Shown piece by piece: positions 61,401-62,815 of a DNA stretch of 64,000 nucleotides; the stretch's first letter is position 1, and each line of letters starts with the position of its first letter. The DNA is from Petrosia ficiformis (taxonomy: Eukaryota; Porifera; Demospongiae; Haplosclerida; Petrosiidae). The notes under the pieces are model-generated. The model searched no databases. It had not been told where the DNA came from and worked only from the letters and a program-made list of their open reading frames with translations. The DNA is taken from NCBI GenBank assembly GCA_947044365.1, contig OX345638.1, positions 4,476,201 through 4,540,200 on the forward strand. Reading direction: 5' to 3'. The translations under genes were made by a program, and so were the position numbers.

Positions 61401-62815
61401 CATTAAAATTGATAAGGAGTAAGTCATTTAAGAACTCTGTTTACAAATCTAATTTCATCATAGTGTGGAACAAAGTCCTGTAGGTAAATCTGACTTCATG
61501 CTGTAACATAGTTTACAATTTTCGAAAAGAATGCTTAAAAGTTAAGAACTCGATGACTATATATATACATGGTTAGTTAATGAATTCACTCAGATTTTAC
61601 ACGAATTTGTGACTGAACAATAATTATATTATTATATGAAATTTAAACACTTATACTGAACATGTTTGTCTGTTACAGTTTCAGATTTTCTATGAAGATG
61701 TCTTATAAGCTATTGTTGAGTCTCATAAGAGAAAAAAGGAAGAAGAAGAGTATATCATGCCAGCATGTGTAGGACAGAAGAGACATCAAGATGAAAATAA
61801 TTATGATTCCCAACTCGGTCTAAAGAAACCAAATTTAGATATTAAAACATGAAAAACAGGTGTGTGTGAGTGTGTGTGTGTGTATGTGTGGTGTGGTAGT
61901 GTGAGATTTACATTATTATTATGTCAAGATTATAGTGGATGAAATTGTAGAACTCTACAAATTTTACACACAGAGAGAAGTAATGCACTATTGATTTTCT
62001 CCTTGTAGTGGGATCTACTTCAAAATGCATTGATCATGAGCACAAAGACTCACTATCAAAGAAACATGAAGGTATATCAATGAATTGCAATTGTAATAAT
62101 AATGAAAATAGTCACCTAGAAACACTTTTGAAACATGTATCCGTCCAGAAACATAATTGTTTTATATAAGATATGTTTCGTCATAATAATTAATTAGTCA
62201 CTCATACCATTTTTCACAAGTTTTATGATAATCCAACCATGTGGATGAAACCAAAGTGCATTTTTGTAAAGTACTTGTATTCATTTTTCGATTTAGTTTG
62301 CTTGTCCAATATGCCTCTTCAACCATTATAGGTAGTTGTTTCAGCTACTTTGCATTTTTCACAACACATCTGATATTTGGTATAATTATATTAATTAATC
62401 TTAAACCAGCTATATGTCATTCTTGTATCTAGAGTATAGTATCATCTCACTTCTATTTGTATTTTACTTGCCTTAACTGATGCACCACAGTTTCCATGCG
62501 AAAAAATGCAGCTGATAGACTTGTCCATTGAGCAGGTATAAAGAGAAATCAATACTAGTTTACAATAATAAGTACTTCTATATTTACTGTATGAATTTAG
62601 GTCCCGCGGTAATCCAGGTACTTGATATAATTGGTCTCAGTGAGTATAAAGATGTATTTATTAAAGAAGGTATAACAGGTTCTCTTCTCTCTGAGTTCAA
62701 TGAAGAAATACTTGAGACTAAACTGAATATTAAATCCCAAATCCATCGAATCAAGTTCATAAGAATAATGGAAGGGGGCCAATCCATTGATGAACTGTTT
62801 GACTGTAACCATTAG
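7440..62815 (+). CDS. Ankyrin-Roc-COR-death-domain protein with alternative TM or SAM tail
   Basis: Coding exons traced by splice sites and phase: 7440-7484, 15224-15313, 32306-32407, 37182-37280, 45548-45646, 46222-46296, 46893-46953, 52174-52218, 52742-52786, 54433-56454, 57137-57196, 57918-58184, 58632-58694, 58956-59039, 59428-59511, 60528-60599, 62009-62071 and 62601-62815. They join without a stop into about 1196 residues. Ending instead in 59570-59769 gives about 1146 residues with a membrane anchor. The order is ankyrin repeats (residues about 16-170), linker, Roc-like GTPase (P-loop 246-254, DSGGQ 402-406, GTHYD 495-499), COR-like region, death-like domain (about 915-1003), variable tail. 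Human DAPK1 has ankyrin, Roc, COR and death domains behind a kinase, and I see no kinase here. It is likely a cytosolic or membrane signalling GTPase. Ligand and pathway are unknown. The first exon is the weakest part. Two large introns hold complete retrotransposons. Confidence 0.75.
7485..8131. other. AT-rich intron DNA
   Basis: Nothing recognisable apart from TAATAATTATT-type runs. The last eight bases, GTAGAAGA, form the left target duplication of the next element. Confidence 0.5.
8132..9044. mobile_element. hAT-type element, non-coding
   Basis: The left end TAGTGATGTACCAA is mirrored by the right end, whose reverse complement is TAGTGATGTATTAA. The flanks GTAGAAGA (8124-8131) and GTAGAAAT (9045-9052) match at the first six of eight positions, compatible with an old 8 bp hAT duplication. 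No transposase is encoded. A block at about 8727-8790 recurs inverted at about 40928-40990, so part of the element is dispersed. Confidence 0.55.
9045..9853. other. AT-rich intron DNA, left half of a direct duplication
   Basis: Bases about 9655-9853 match about 13200-13390 in direct orientation (shared ATGGGATGTGTTTA and AATAATATTCAT). The segment ends at the TA where the first pogo element inserted. Nothing coding. Confidence 0.5.
10038..10396 (+). pseudogene. HIRAN-like domain gene, passenger of pogo copy 1
   Basis: The ATG at 10038 opens a frame ending in IRGY. After a frameshift near 10095-10105 the domain continues as [20 protein letters not shown], then [14 protein letters not shown] and [20 protein letters not shown] at 10232-10234 breaks it and a TAA closes it at 10394-10396. 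The pattern 'GN..D.yAV.V.k...fGHlPkkIS' fits the HIRAN fold, a small DNA-end binding domain in Rad5/HLTF-type proteins. Assignment is by pattern only. The same module lies inside the second pogo copy at 25154-25888, in the same position relative to the transposase. Confidence 0.65.
10646..11928 (-). pseudogene. pogo/Tigger-family DDE transposase, broken
   Basis: Translation of the minus strand gives an N-terminal DNA-binding part ([20 protein letters not shown]), then [20 protein letters not shown], the core segment [48 protein letters not shown] and [19 protein letters not shown], and an acidic tail. These are conserved blocks of DDE_1 (Tigger/jerky) transposases. The second and third catalytic aspartates are visible (FDHFKG, QPLD). 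The segment that should carry the first (NWDQTG type) is deleted between RRSITK and CYFTKRQ. Stops occur after GVQFS (about 11746), after PYVN (about 11140), after VVQLL and after LSNEVH. This copy cannot be active. Confidence 0.85.
12134..14670. other. AT-rich intron DNA containing the duplicate segment
   Basis: About 12134-12560 continues the duplication whose second copy is 13390-13720. Both copies have ATTGTTTTGT, then TAGATC/AGATCAT, GTTTCCTC, TAGTGAACATAACA and several GATGTTTA motifs. The open frame on the minus strand at 13691-13990 has one hydrophobic stretch but no recognised domain. Nothing else is supported. Confidence 0.5.
14671..14957. mobile_element. Small DNA transposon with 5 bp target duplication
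   Basis: The ends CAGTGGCGGATCTAG and CTAGATCCGCCACTA are inverted repeats with one mismatch at the outermost base. The element is flanked by an exact 5 bp duplication ATGCC (14666-14670, 14958-14962). The sequence just inside the left end contains GTTTCTGCGGAAACCCCC. A longer relative lies at 53632-54243, also with a 5 bp duplication. CAGTGG-type ends suggest the hAT superfamily, where a subgroup (hAT5) gives 5 bp duplications. It encodes no protein. Confidence 0.8.
14958..15223. other. Intron DNA ending in a splice acceptor
   Basis: AT-rich sequence with ACATGTACATGTATG near 15040. It ends in a T-rich tract and TAG at 15221-15223, the acceptor of the first ankyrin exon. Confidence 0.5.
15224..15313 (+). 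CDS. Exon 2, first ankyrin-like unit
   Basis: Thirty codons between ACTATAG and GTAAGT, phase 0 on both sides. It reads [20 protein letters not shown] and on to KSYAL. The pattern [16 protein letters not shown] is a diverged ankyrin helix pair. Joined to exon 3 it keeps the roughly 33-residue ankyrin spacing. Confidence 0.6.
15314..15820. other. Intron DNA
   Basis: No coding or repeat feature was recognised beyond AT-rich sequence. It is the start of a 17 kb intron that houses the nested transposons. Confidence 0.5.
15821..16870. repeat. Probable dispersed repeat block with GC-richer segments
   Basis: Three GC-richer segments (about 15970-16120, 16380-16600, 16790-16850) stand out from the AT-rich intron. 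A GACA/CACA microsatellite lies at 16771-16811. Right after it, TACCCTTCCACCTACGCT precedes a CGGGGCGAG end. A close match, TACCCTTCCGCCTACGCT, occurs at about 35816, so the right end at least is a shared repeat. No protein is recognisable. Confidence 0.45.
16871..19187. other. AT-rich intron DNA
   Basis: Several short open frames on both strands between 16983 and 17714 overlap one another and carry no recognised domain. I see no supported gene, RNA or element. Confidence 0.45.
19188..19832. mobile_element. Segment bounded by perfect 19 bp inverted repeats
   Basis: CTTAGCTCAAACATCAAAG at 19188-19206 is the exact reverse complement of 19814-19832. A third, partial copy (CTTTGATGTTTGATATAAAC) lies at about 19257. 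The 645 bp unit contains a GC-richer part at 19620-19790 and a small open frame on the minus strand. No clear target duplication flanks it, so it may be a decayed MITE or a composite. Confidence 0.5.
19368..19616 (-). CDS. Hypothetical 82-residue protein with a membrane segment
   Basis: This open frame lies wholly inside the 19 bp inverted-repeat unit. Its first part is hydrophilic ([18 protein letters not shown]). It then has a strongly hydrophobic stretch, [20 protein letters not shown], followed by a charged tail ([13 protein letters not shown]). One transmembrane helix is predicted by eye. I do not recognise the family. The upstream 150 bp on its strand is GC-richer and could hold a promoter. 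It could equally be chance. Confidence 0.25.
   Translation of the reverse strand: MLVSDEIKMETNIHPGQYMQFYPVSSVICVHLAHNTTIVKSIFIMLLSLLIALLLFGLPLPLFAAIIQEIHSKERNTNFEKN
19846..19959. repeat. Foldback hairpin A (41-42 bp arms)
   Basis: The left arm 19846-19887 and right arm 19919-19959 are inverted copies of GGTTATATCACG, then GTTATATCAGATTTATAAAC. They differ only in a short middle segment. The 31 bp loop contains CGCCCTCGGGC and CTCAGGCTCGG. It lies directly outside the left end of the second pogo element. Confidence 0.8.
20160..20230 (+). repeat. Left TIR and subterminal palindromes of the Tc1-like element
   Basis: After the 37 bp terminal match comes CTACGCACGTAGTACGTGCG, part of a palindrome centred at about 20205. 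Similar GTACTACGCACGTAC units occur several times near the right end. They are strongly CpG-rich against an AT-rich background and could be protein-binding sites. Confidence 0.75.
20361..20419 (+). promoter_or_regulatory. Two CACGTG boxes upstream of the BEN gene
   Basis: ACACGTG at about 20362 and CACGTG at about 20375 lie 45-60 bp before the BEN gene start codon. CACGTG is the E-box bound by bHLH factors. A regulatory role is only suggested by spacing. Confidence 0.3.
20420..22131 (+). pseudogene. BEN-domain gene carried by the Tc1-like element (two lesions)
   Basis: Exons by splice signals: 20420-20450, 20512-20655, 20770-20865, 20923-21084, 21139-21219 and 21288-22131, all in phase 1. 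The N-terminus reads [20 protein letters not shown], typical of BEN proteins. A basic, Lys-rich middle and a coiled coil ([18 protein letters not shown]) follow, then a Pro/Ser-rich linker. The C-terminal BEN domain starts about [15 protein letters not shown] and ends [15 protein letters not shown] domains bind DNA and recruit chromatin factors. Two problems: a TGA at 20622-20624 in the second exon, and a one-base frame change in the A-run near 21437-21441 between coiled coil and linker. Either the cargo is decaying or these are sequence errors. It converges with the transposase gene. Confidence 0.8.
22132..22921. other. Intergenic space between BEN gene and transposase
   Basis: It starts with a long TA-rich tract (22205-22275), where both convergent genes would end, followed by the hairpin at 22443-22489. 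No coding sequence is seen. Confidence 0.5.
22443..22489. repeat. Perfect 19 bp hairpin inside the Tc1-like element
   Basis: ACCAGAGATAATACATACT (22443-22461) is exactly repeated in reverse complement at 22471-22489 around the 9 nt loop ACGTAACGC. It could form a cruciform or an RNA hairpin. Confidence 0.9.
22922..24052 (-). CDS. Tc1-like DD34E transposase
   Basis: Two exons on the minus strand, 24052-23508 and 23390-22922, are joined across a 117 bp intron with GT (23507) and AG (23391) ends, giving 337 residues without a stop. The start could also be the second Met (MVFSS). The N-terminus holds helix-turn-helix DNA-binding regions with [11 protein letters not shown]. Catalytic residues are D156 (VIYTDETS), D240 (MQDNDPKH) and E275 (NPIENLW), with exactly 34 residues between the last two. 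This is the DD34E signature of Tc1 transposases. It cuts and pastes the element by binding the TIRs. The reading frame looks intact, so the copy may be recent. It faces the BEN gene tail to tail. Confidence 0.92.
24053..24204. other. 5' flank of the Tc1 transposase
   Basis: Contains TTCTTAGAAGAA at about 24057 and a GA microsatellite at 24099-24121. It probably holds the transposase promoter. No clear TATA box is assigned. Confidence 0.35.
24205..24376 (-). repeat. Right TIR and subterminal palindromes of the Tc1-like element
   Basis: The terminal match to the left end covers about 24340-24376. Inside it are several GTACTACGCACGTACTAC-like units in both orientations (about 24233-24252, 24266-24276, 24322-24340). 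They have the same sequence type as the left subterminal palindromes. Confidence 0.75.
24466..25140 (+). pseudogene. pogo/Tigger-family DDE transposase of copy 2, broken
   Basis: Plus-strand reading gives [50 protein letters not shown], then [27 protein letters not shown] and [14 protein letters not shown]. These match the conserved blocks of Tigger-type DDE_1 transposases. Lesions: a stop after IIKNMT, TAG at 24837-24839, TGA near 24892, and loss of frame after about 25070. The first catalytic aspartate (expected in NWDQTG) reads Tyr in NCYETG. The 5' part was separated when the Tc1-like element landed at 20158-20159. It is inactive. Confidence 0.85.
25154..25888 (-). pseudogene. HIRAN-like plus Ulp1-like protease passenger gene of pogo copy 2
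   Basis: One minus-strand frame runs from ATG at 25888 ([12 protein letters not shown]) to 25154, broken by two amber codons, at 25852-25850 and 25402-25400. First domain, HIRAN-like: [28 protein letters not shown] and [16 protein letters not shown]. Second part: [44 protein letters not shown] and KDYDSVYTL. This resembles the His/Asp half of Ulp1-like (C48) cysteine proteases. The part that should hold the catalytic Cys is missing at the junction with the transposase 3' end. HIRAN binds DNA ends and Ulp1 proteases remove SUMO-like modifiers. Any role in transposition is inference. Domain calls are by pattern. Confidence 0.65.
25941..26189 (-). repeat. 3' LTR of Gypsy 1
   Basis: 249 bp, TG...CA ends. 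It lacks the AAACCAAAGG-type 10 bp segment present in the partner LTR near 31341-31350. Confidence 0.95.
26190..26209 (-). promoter_or_regulatory. Polypurine tract of Gypsy 1
   Basis: The minus strand reads AAGGAGGGGAGTAA just before the 3' LTR, the usual plus-strand primer position. Confidence 0.8.
26225..26713 (-). pseudogene. Gypsy 1 integrase C-terminus
   Basis: It continues integrase in a different frame from the core: [50 protein letters not shown]. This is the GPY-type C-terminal module of Gypsy integrases. It ends in a basic tail ([12 protein letters not shown]). The frame change lies around 26690-26710. Confidence 0.85.
26677..28225 (-). pseudogene. Gypsy 1 RNase H and integrase
   Basis: After an internal deletion that removes the RT thumb and connection (junction near 28222, between RLK and [12 protein letters not shown]), the frame gives RNase H ([38 protein letters not shown]). 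Next are the integrase zinc-binding region ([21 protein letters not shown]) and the integrase core with D ([20 protein letters not shown]), D (LLSDRGTN) and E ([13 protein letters not shown]). It ends in frame-lost sequence near 26690. The catalytic integrase triad is intact but the RT is not. Confidence 0.9.
28352..30301 (-). pseudogene. Gypsy 1 gag C-terminus, protease and reverse transcriptase start
   Basis: The frame continues the gag domain ([20 protein letters not shown]), then a zinc knuckle [14 protein letters not shown] and an acidic linker. The aspartic protease motif follows ([14 protein letters not shown]), and then the RT fingers and palm ([51 protein letters not shown]). A stop (TGA) follows LMQ; the same frame then reads on to YLDDVLVFS. 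About 28962-28985 the coding strand includes an ACATGTACATGT expansion that stays in frame as a Thr-Cys repeat. Confidence 0.9.
30302..31246 (-). pseudogene. Gypsy 1 gag, N-terminal part
   Basis: The likely start is [16 protein letters not shown] at about 31246, just after the primer site; the frame is open further back into the LTR. A long coiled coil follows ([20 protein letters not shown] and on), then a basic stretch and the start of a retrotransposon gag domain ([17 protein letters not shown]). A TAG at 30304-30302 stops it after MRVLAA. The frame then continues without shift into DFRHTSQKE, so this is a nonsense change inside gag, not a natural gag end. Confidence 0.85.
31249..31262 (-). 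promoter_or_regulatory. Primer binding site, tRNA-Gln type
   Basis: One base inside the 5' LTR the minus strand reads TGGAGGTCCCACCG. It is complementary to CGGTGGGACCTCCA, the 3' end of animal tRNA-Gln with CCA, as I recall that tRNA. Confidence 0.75.
31264..31522 (-). repeat. 5' LTR of Gypsy 1
   Basis: 259 bp, nearly identical to the 3' LTR apart from two substitutions and one extra segment. Being on the minus strand, transcription of the element would start here and run toward lower coordinates. Confidence 0.95.
31523..31660. other. Right end of pogo copy 2
   Basis: 138 bp of pogo sequence cut off from the rest by the Gypsy insertion. It ends in the TIR AAGTTTCCCGCTATACAG. Near its start is GTACATGTATGTACATGTATG, the window-wide palindrome type. 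Confidence 0.7.
31661..32305. other. Intron DNA before exon 3
   Basis: AT-rich, no feature recognised. It ends with the acceptor TTACATGTAG. Confidence 0.5.
32306..32407 (+). CDS. Exon 3, ankyrin repeat
   Basis: 34 codons, phase 0 on both sides. It reads [20 protein letters not shown] and on to WKHPVG. The [16 protein letters not shown] core matches the ankyrin helix pair. Donor GTAAGT at 32408. Confidence 0.8.
32408..35280. other. AT-rich intron DNA
   Basis: No coding exon, RNA gene or clear transposon is recognised in this stretch. The open frame at 34748-34996 (minus) shows no domain. Confidence 0.45.
35283..35368. repeat. Foldback hairpin B
   Basis: Perfect 24 bp arms at 35294-35317 and 35335-35358 surround the 17 nt core GAGGGCCAAAGGCACGA. 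The direct repeat ACCGAGGT borders both sides (35283-35290 and 35361-35368). The arms contain TCTACTAGATTTATCAAACC. Hairpin A has different arms but a related GC-rich core. Confidence 0.9.
35369..36346. other. Intron DNA with a GC-richer segment and AT microsatellite
   Basis: About 35380-35850 is GC-richer, contains CGATCGACCGCGATCG near 35621 and ends in CCCTTCCGCCTACGCTTC, shared with the repeat end at about 16823. Open frames on both strands there have no domain. A long TA repeat occupies 36266-36345. Confidence 0.45.
36347..36653. repeat. Cluster of nested foldbacks (hairpin C)
   Basis: AATGAGATTCATA near 36347 reappears inverted near 36506-36519. Between them lie a perfect 26 bp palindrome centred at about 36430 and GTTTATATG/CATATAAAC arms near 36390-36411. 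Directly after, 38 bp arms at 36540-36577 and 36616-36653 (including ATATGCGTTATATAAACCTG) enclose a 38 nt loop with CACCCTCGCATG and TTACCTCG. Confidence 0.85.
36654..37181. other. Intron DNA before exon 4
   Basis: AT-rich, nothing recognised. Ends in the acceptor ACTATGTAG. Confidence 0.5.
37182..37280 (+). CDS. Exon 4, ankyrin repeat
   Basis: Exactly 33 codons, phase 0, one canonical repeat: [20 protein letters not shown], then [10 protein letters not shown]. Donor GTTAGT. One exon per repeat suggests growth by exon duplication. Confidence 0.92.
37281..38399. other. AT-rich intron DNA
   Basis: No gene or element recognised up to the start of the Penelope-like remnant. Confidence 0.45.
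38400..39905 (+). mobile_element. Penelope-like retroelement remnant
   Basis: The plus strand changes to an A/C-rich, T-poor composition. Broken frames give [20 protein letters not shown] (the conserved 'kPADKg...vi.d..dY' block), [20 protein letters not shown] (the 'Q..gtaiG...sp.iA' palm block) and then RYID, a stop, and [14 protein letters not shown] where a YIDD-type catalytic site is expected. These blocks are typical of Penelope-like reverse transcriptases. Stops and frame changes are frequent. I did not find a clear endonuclease segment. It lies in sense orientation in a host intron. Confidence 0.6.
39906..41329. repeat. Intron DNA with a direct segmental repeat
   Basis: About 40073-40285 and 40605-40810 are diverged direct copies spaced about 532 bp apart (shared GACCACATGTRTAT, GAATGGGCCAT, ACTGATGCATT, GATCCCACCAATG). 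At about 40928-40990 a segment matches 8727-8790 in inverted orientation. A TA repeat lies near 41263-41283. No coding feature is supported. Confidence 0.5.
41330..41924 (-). pseudogene. Gypsy-type gag and protease remnant
   Basis: On the minus strand from 41924 the frame reads [19 protein letters not shown], stop, then [20 protein letters not shown], the start of a Gypsy gag. In other frames follow [20 protein letters not shown] and, near 41470-41380, [18 protein letters not shown], which is an aspartic protease block with Gly replaced by Arg in [14 protein letters not shown] follows. It is too broken to express. No LTR was identified. Confidence 0.6.
41925..45547. other. AT-rich intron DNA
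   Basis: Includes CA repeats near 44210-44225 and scattered TATA-rich tracts. Short open frames at 42960-43154 and 44498-44698 have no domain. Nothing else is supported. Confidence 0.45.
45548..45646 (+). CDS. Exon 5, ankyrin repeat
   Basis: 33 codons, phase 0. It reads [20 protein letters not shown], then [13 protein letters not shown], a near-consensus ankyrin repeat. Flanked by TTCATAG and GTTAGT. Confidence 0.95.
45647..46221. other. Intron DNA
   Basis: AT-rich, no feature recognised. Confidence 0.5.
46222..46296 (+). CDS. Exon 6, terminal ankyrin repeat
   Basis: 25 codons, phase 0: [20 protein letters not shown], then LQAAM. The 'NTALDVAK' start and short length are usual for a capping ankyrin repeat. 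Donor GTATGT. Confidence 0.92.
46297..46892. other. Intron DNA
   Basis: AT-rich, no feature recognised. Confidence 0.5.
46893..46953 (+). CDS. Exon 7, linker
   Basis: 61 bp after CCTTGCAG, reading [20 protein letters not shown]. Ends in phase 1 before GTGAAT. Low-complexity hydrophilic linker between ankyrin repeats and the GTPase. Confidence 0.75.
46954..47409. other. Intron DNA
   Basis: GT repeat at about 47157-47171. No other feature before the Gypsy LTR. Confidence 0.5.
47410..47588 (-). repeat. 3' LTR of Gypsy 2
   Basis: 179 bp. A polypurine tract (minus strand AAAGAGAGGGAGCAG, about 47591-47605) adjoins it. Confidence 0.92.
47628..48921 (-). pseudogene. Gypsy 2 integrase
   Basis: The zinc-binding region contains [20 protein letters not shown], the core has D ([20 protein letters not shown]), D (YIHTDQGRS) and E ([16 protein letters not shown]), and the C-terminal module is [20 protein letters not shown] with CPWRGPYRV. 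Frames change near 48370 and 48190. All catalytic positions are recognisable but the gene is in at least three frames. Confidence 0.88.
48980..49838 (-). pseudogene. Gypsy 2 RT palm and RNase H
   Basis: Broken frames show [39 protein letters not shown] (catalytic YLDD), [15 protein letters not shown], then RNase H ([35 protein letters not shown]). Several frame changes, for example near 49440 and 49270. Confidence 0.85.
49839..50949 (-). pseudogene. Gypsy 2 zinc knuckle, protease and RT start
   Basis: The zinc knuckle is [14 protein letters not shown], the protease motif [21 protein letters not shown] frame change near 50240-50300 precedes the RT N-terminus ([40 protein letters not shown]). 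The RT frame is lost again near 49850. Confidence 0.85.
50949..51488 (-). pseudogene. Gypsy 2 gag
   Basis: Starts [20 protein letters not shown] at 51488, followed by a gag core ([55 protein letters not shown]). The frame is lost near 51110 and resumes as [20 protein letters not shown] stop near 50957 (after EAAQKQL) separates it from the zinc-knuckle part. Confidence 0.85.
51487..51504 (-). promoter_or_regulatory. Primer binding site, tRNA-Leu type
   Basis: Next to the 5' LTR the minus strand reads TGGTGTCAGAAGTGGGAT, complementary to ATCCCACTTCTGACACCA, the 3' end of animal tRNA-Leu (CAG/CAA type) as I recall it. Confidence 0.75.
51506..51682 (-). repeat. 5' LTR of Gypsy 2
   Basis: 177 bp, about 98 percent identical to the partner by eye. 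Confidence 0.92.
51683..52173. other. Intron DNA
   Basis: AT-rich, nothing recognised. Acceptor ATTTTAG at the end. Confidence 0.5.
52174..52218 (+). CDS. Exon 8, linker
   Basis: 45 bp, phase 1 on both sides, reading [15 protein letters not shown]. Donor GTAATT is weak. Confidence 0.65.
52219..52741. other. Intron DNA
   Basis: AT-rich, nothing recognised. Confidence 0.5.
52742..52786 (+). CDS. Exon 9, linker
   Basis: 45 bp, phase 1 on both sides, reading [15 protein letters not shown]. Acceptor TTTAACAG, donor GTATAC. Same length and style as exon 8, perhaps an exon duplicate. Confidence 0.65.
52787..53631. other. Intron DNA
   Basis: No feature recognised. The last five bases, AAATT, are the left target duplication of the next element. 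Confidence 0.5.
53632..54243. mobile_element. Larger relative of the 5 bp-duplication element
   Basis: The ends CAGTGGCAGATCTAG and CTAGATCCGCTACTG are bordered by AAATT (53627-53631 and 54244-54248). The left 60 bp closely match 14671-14730 (GGGGGTTTCTTTGGTTTCTG). An inner block at about 54150-54185 has CACACCCCTCATGAATAATT, also found in other elements of this window. 612 bp, non-coding. Confidence 0.8.
54433..56454 (+). CDS. Exon 10, Roc-like GTPase and COR-like region
   Basis: A single 2022 bp exon between TTTCTTTCAG and GTAAGA, phase 1 on both sides. The P-loop is [13 protein letters not shown] long insertion (about residues 300-395, rich in Lys/Ser/Glu) separates it from the DxGGQ motif in [20 protein letters not shown]. 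The G4-like motif is [11 protein letters not shown]. The COR-like part starts about [20 protein letters not shown] and includes [20 protein letters not shown] and [16 protein letters not shown]. The rest ([36 protein letters not shown]) matches the C-terminal part usual in these invertebrate proteins. Roc-COR proteins are GTP switches that dimerise through COR. Catalytic ability here is inferred from the motifs only. Confidence 0.9.
56455..57136. other. Intron DNA
   Basis: AT-rich, nothing recognised. Reading on from exon 10 meets a stop at about 56502, so intron retention would truncate before the death-like domain. Confidence 0.5.
57137..57196 (+). CDS. Exon 11, short linker
   Basis: 60 bp, phase 1 on both sides, reading [20 protein letters not shown]. 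Links COR to the death-like domain. Confidence 0.75.
57197..57917. other. Intron DNA
   Basis: AT-rich, nothing recognised. Acceptor TTTACATGCAG at the end. Confidence 0.5.
57918..58184 (+). CDS. Exon 12, death-like domain
   Basis: 89 codons, phase 1 on both sides. The core [51 protein letters not shown] and EKIKKM follows the six-helix death-like pattern common in invertebrate Roc-COR and NACHT proteins. The conserved Trp residues (TWIRL, RWDIL) are present. This domain normally mediates homotypic assembly. The donor GTATGT lies only 18 bp before a hAT MITE. Confidence 0.9.
58203..58374. mobile_element. Small hAT MITE in the intron after exon 12
   Basis: The ends CAGAGGTGTAGCTAGC and GCTGGCTACGTCACTG are imperfect inverted repeats (13 of 16). 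An exact 8 bp duplication CATGTAGT flanks it (58195-58202, 58375-58382). 172 bp, non-coding. Related at its ends to the MITE at 1205. Confidence 0.85.
58383..58631. other. Intron DNA
   Basis: Nothing recognised. Confidence 0.5.
58632..58694 (+). CDS. Exon 13, tail linker
   Basis: 63 bp, phase 1. Reads [21 protein letters not shown] diverged copy of equal length is exon 17 at 62009-62071, including the intronic TTTTCTCCTT before it and GTATATCAATGAAT after it. Confidence 0.75.
58690..59058 (+). repeat. First unit of an intragenic duplication
   Basis: From AGAAGGTATATCAATGAATC to GGCAAGTGACTGATRAAATT this segment is repeated at 59206-59529 with few differences, including the exon at 58956 and the TTA microsatellite before it. 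Confidence 0.85.
58956..59039 (+). CDS. Exon 14, duplicated tail exon (first copy)
   Basis: 84 bp, phase 1. Reads [20 protein letters not shown], then LDDDNTSS. The donor is GCAAGT, a GC-AG intron. It is preceded by a TTA repeat and TTGTAG. Confidence 0.75.
59206..59529 (+). repeat. Second unit of the intragenic duplication
   Basis: Near-identical to 58690-59058 with a shorter TTA array. Between the two units lies about 145 bp (59060-59205) that matches 61045-61165, a dispersed repeat. Confidence 0.85.
59428..59511 (+). CDS. Exon 15, duplicated tail exon (second copy)
   Basis: 84 bp, differing from exon 14 by one coding base (Pro to His: DAPHVAV). Same GC donor. Including one or both copies keeps the frame. 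Confidence 0.75.
59570..59769 (+). CDS. Alternative last exon with a transmembrane helix
   Basis: After TTATATAG the phase-1 frame from exons 14/15 continues [20 protein letters not shown] and then the hydrophobic run [20 protein letters not shown], ending NLER and TAA at 59767-59769. This gives one C-terminal membrane helix with a basic, Ser/Thr-rich segment before it, as in tail-anchored proteins. It would put the GTPase and death-like domain on a membrane with the N-terminus in the cytosol. No AATAAA signal was seen close by. Confidence 0.65.
59770..60069. other. Intron or 3' untranslated DNA
   Basis: Nothing recognised beyond AT-rich sequence. Confidence 0.45.
60070..60234 (+). CDS. Possible orphan exon with half a death-like domain
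   Basis: After ATGTTGCAG the phase-1 frame reads [20 protein letters not shown], then LVAAVKKN and ARIAEMIA-type residues ([14 protein letters not shown]). This matches the second half of exon 12 ([10 protein letters not shown]...RWDILVKVL). A GTAAGC donor at 60207 would leave phase 0, which no downstream exon accepts. Reading on gives a TAG at 60232-60234. It is either a rare terminal exon or the remains of a duplicated death-like domain. No first half was found upstream. Confidence 0.4.
60235..60527. other. Intron DNA
   Basis: Nothing recognised. Acceptor TTCTCTTAG at the end. Confidence 0.5.
60528..60599 (+). CDS. Exon 16, tail linker
   Basis: 72 bp, phase 1 on both sides, compatible with exons 14/15 before it and exon 17, the SAM exon or the 61370 exon after it. 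Reads [20 protein letters not shown], then TTE. Confidence 0.6.
60600..61369. repeat. Intron DNA with dispersed repeat (about 60990-61230)
   Basis: CAGTGGTGCAGCCAAGGG at about 60989 is a hAT-like start. The following 61045-61165 matches 59070-59205 (TAACCATTGTG, TTCAAGCCT, ATGTCTGTGTTATAGCAT, CAGCAACACATTAATTGC). About 61178-61222 has CACACCCCT, TAATTATTAATTAAGC, like the inner block of the window's MITEs. Confidence 0.5.
61370..61418 (+). CDS. Optional tail exon
   Basis: 49 bp after CATTTAG, phase 1 in, phase 2 out before GTAAGT. Reads [16 protein letters not shown]. Only the exon at 61679 accepts its phase. Confidence 0.45.
61679..61772 (+). CDS. Optional last exon with basic tail
   Basis: After CTGTTACAG the phase-2 frame gives [20 protein letters not shown], then RKKKS, and stops at TAG 61770-61772. 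The lysine/arginine cluster could act as a nuclear localisation signal. Support is splice phase only. Confidence 0.35.
61773..62008. other. Intron DNA
   Basis: GT repeat at about 61860-61890. Nothing else. Confidence 0.5.
62009..62071 (+). CDS. Exon 17, copy of exon 13
   Basis: 63 bp, phase 1. Reads [20 protein letters not shown]. Flanks and length match exon 13, so it arose by duplication of that exon. Confidence 0.65.
62072..62600. other. Intron DNA
   Basis: Nothing recognised. The acceptor is TGAATTTAG. Confidence 0.5.
62601..62815 (+). CDS. Last exon with SAM domain
   Basis: Phase 1 in. Reads [20 protein letters not shown], then [20 protein letters not shown] and [18 protein letters not shown], ending at TAG 62813-62815. 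The pattern 'LgLseYkd.F.eegItG..Ll.l.ee.L...i.s..hr.ki' is a SAM domain, a protein (sometimes RNA or lipid) interaction module that often polymerises. It defines the second main C-terminus of the host gene. Confidence 0.88.
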
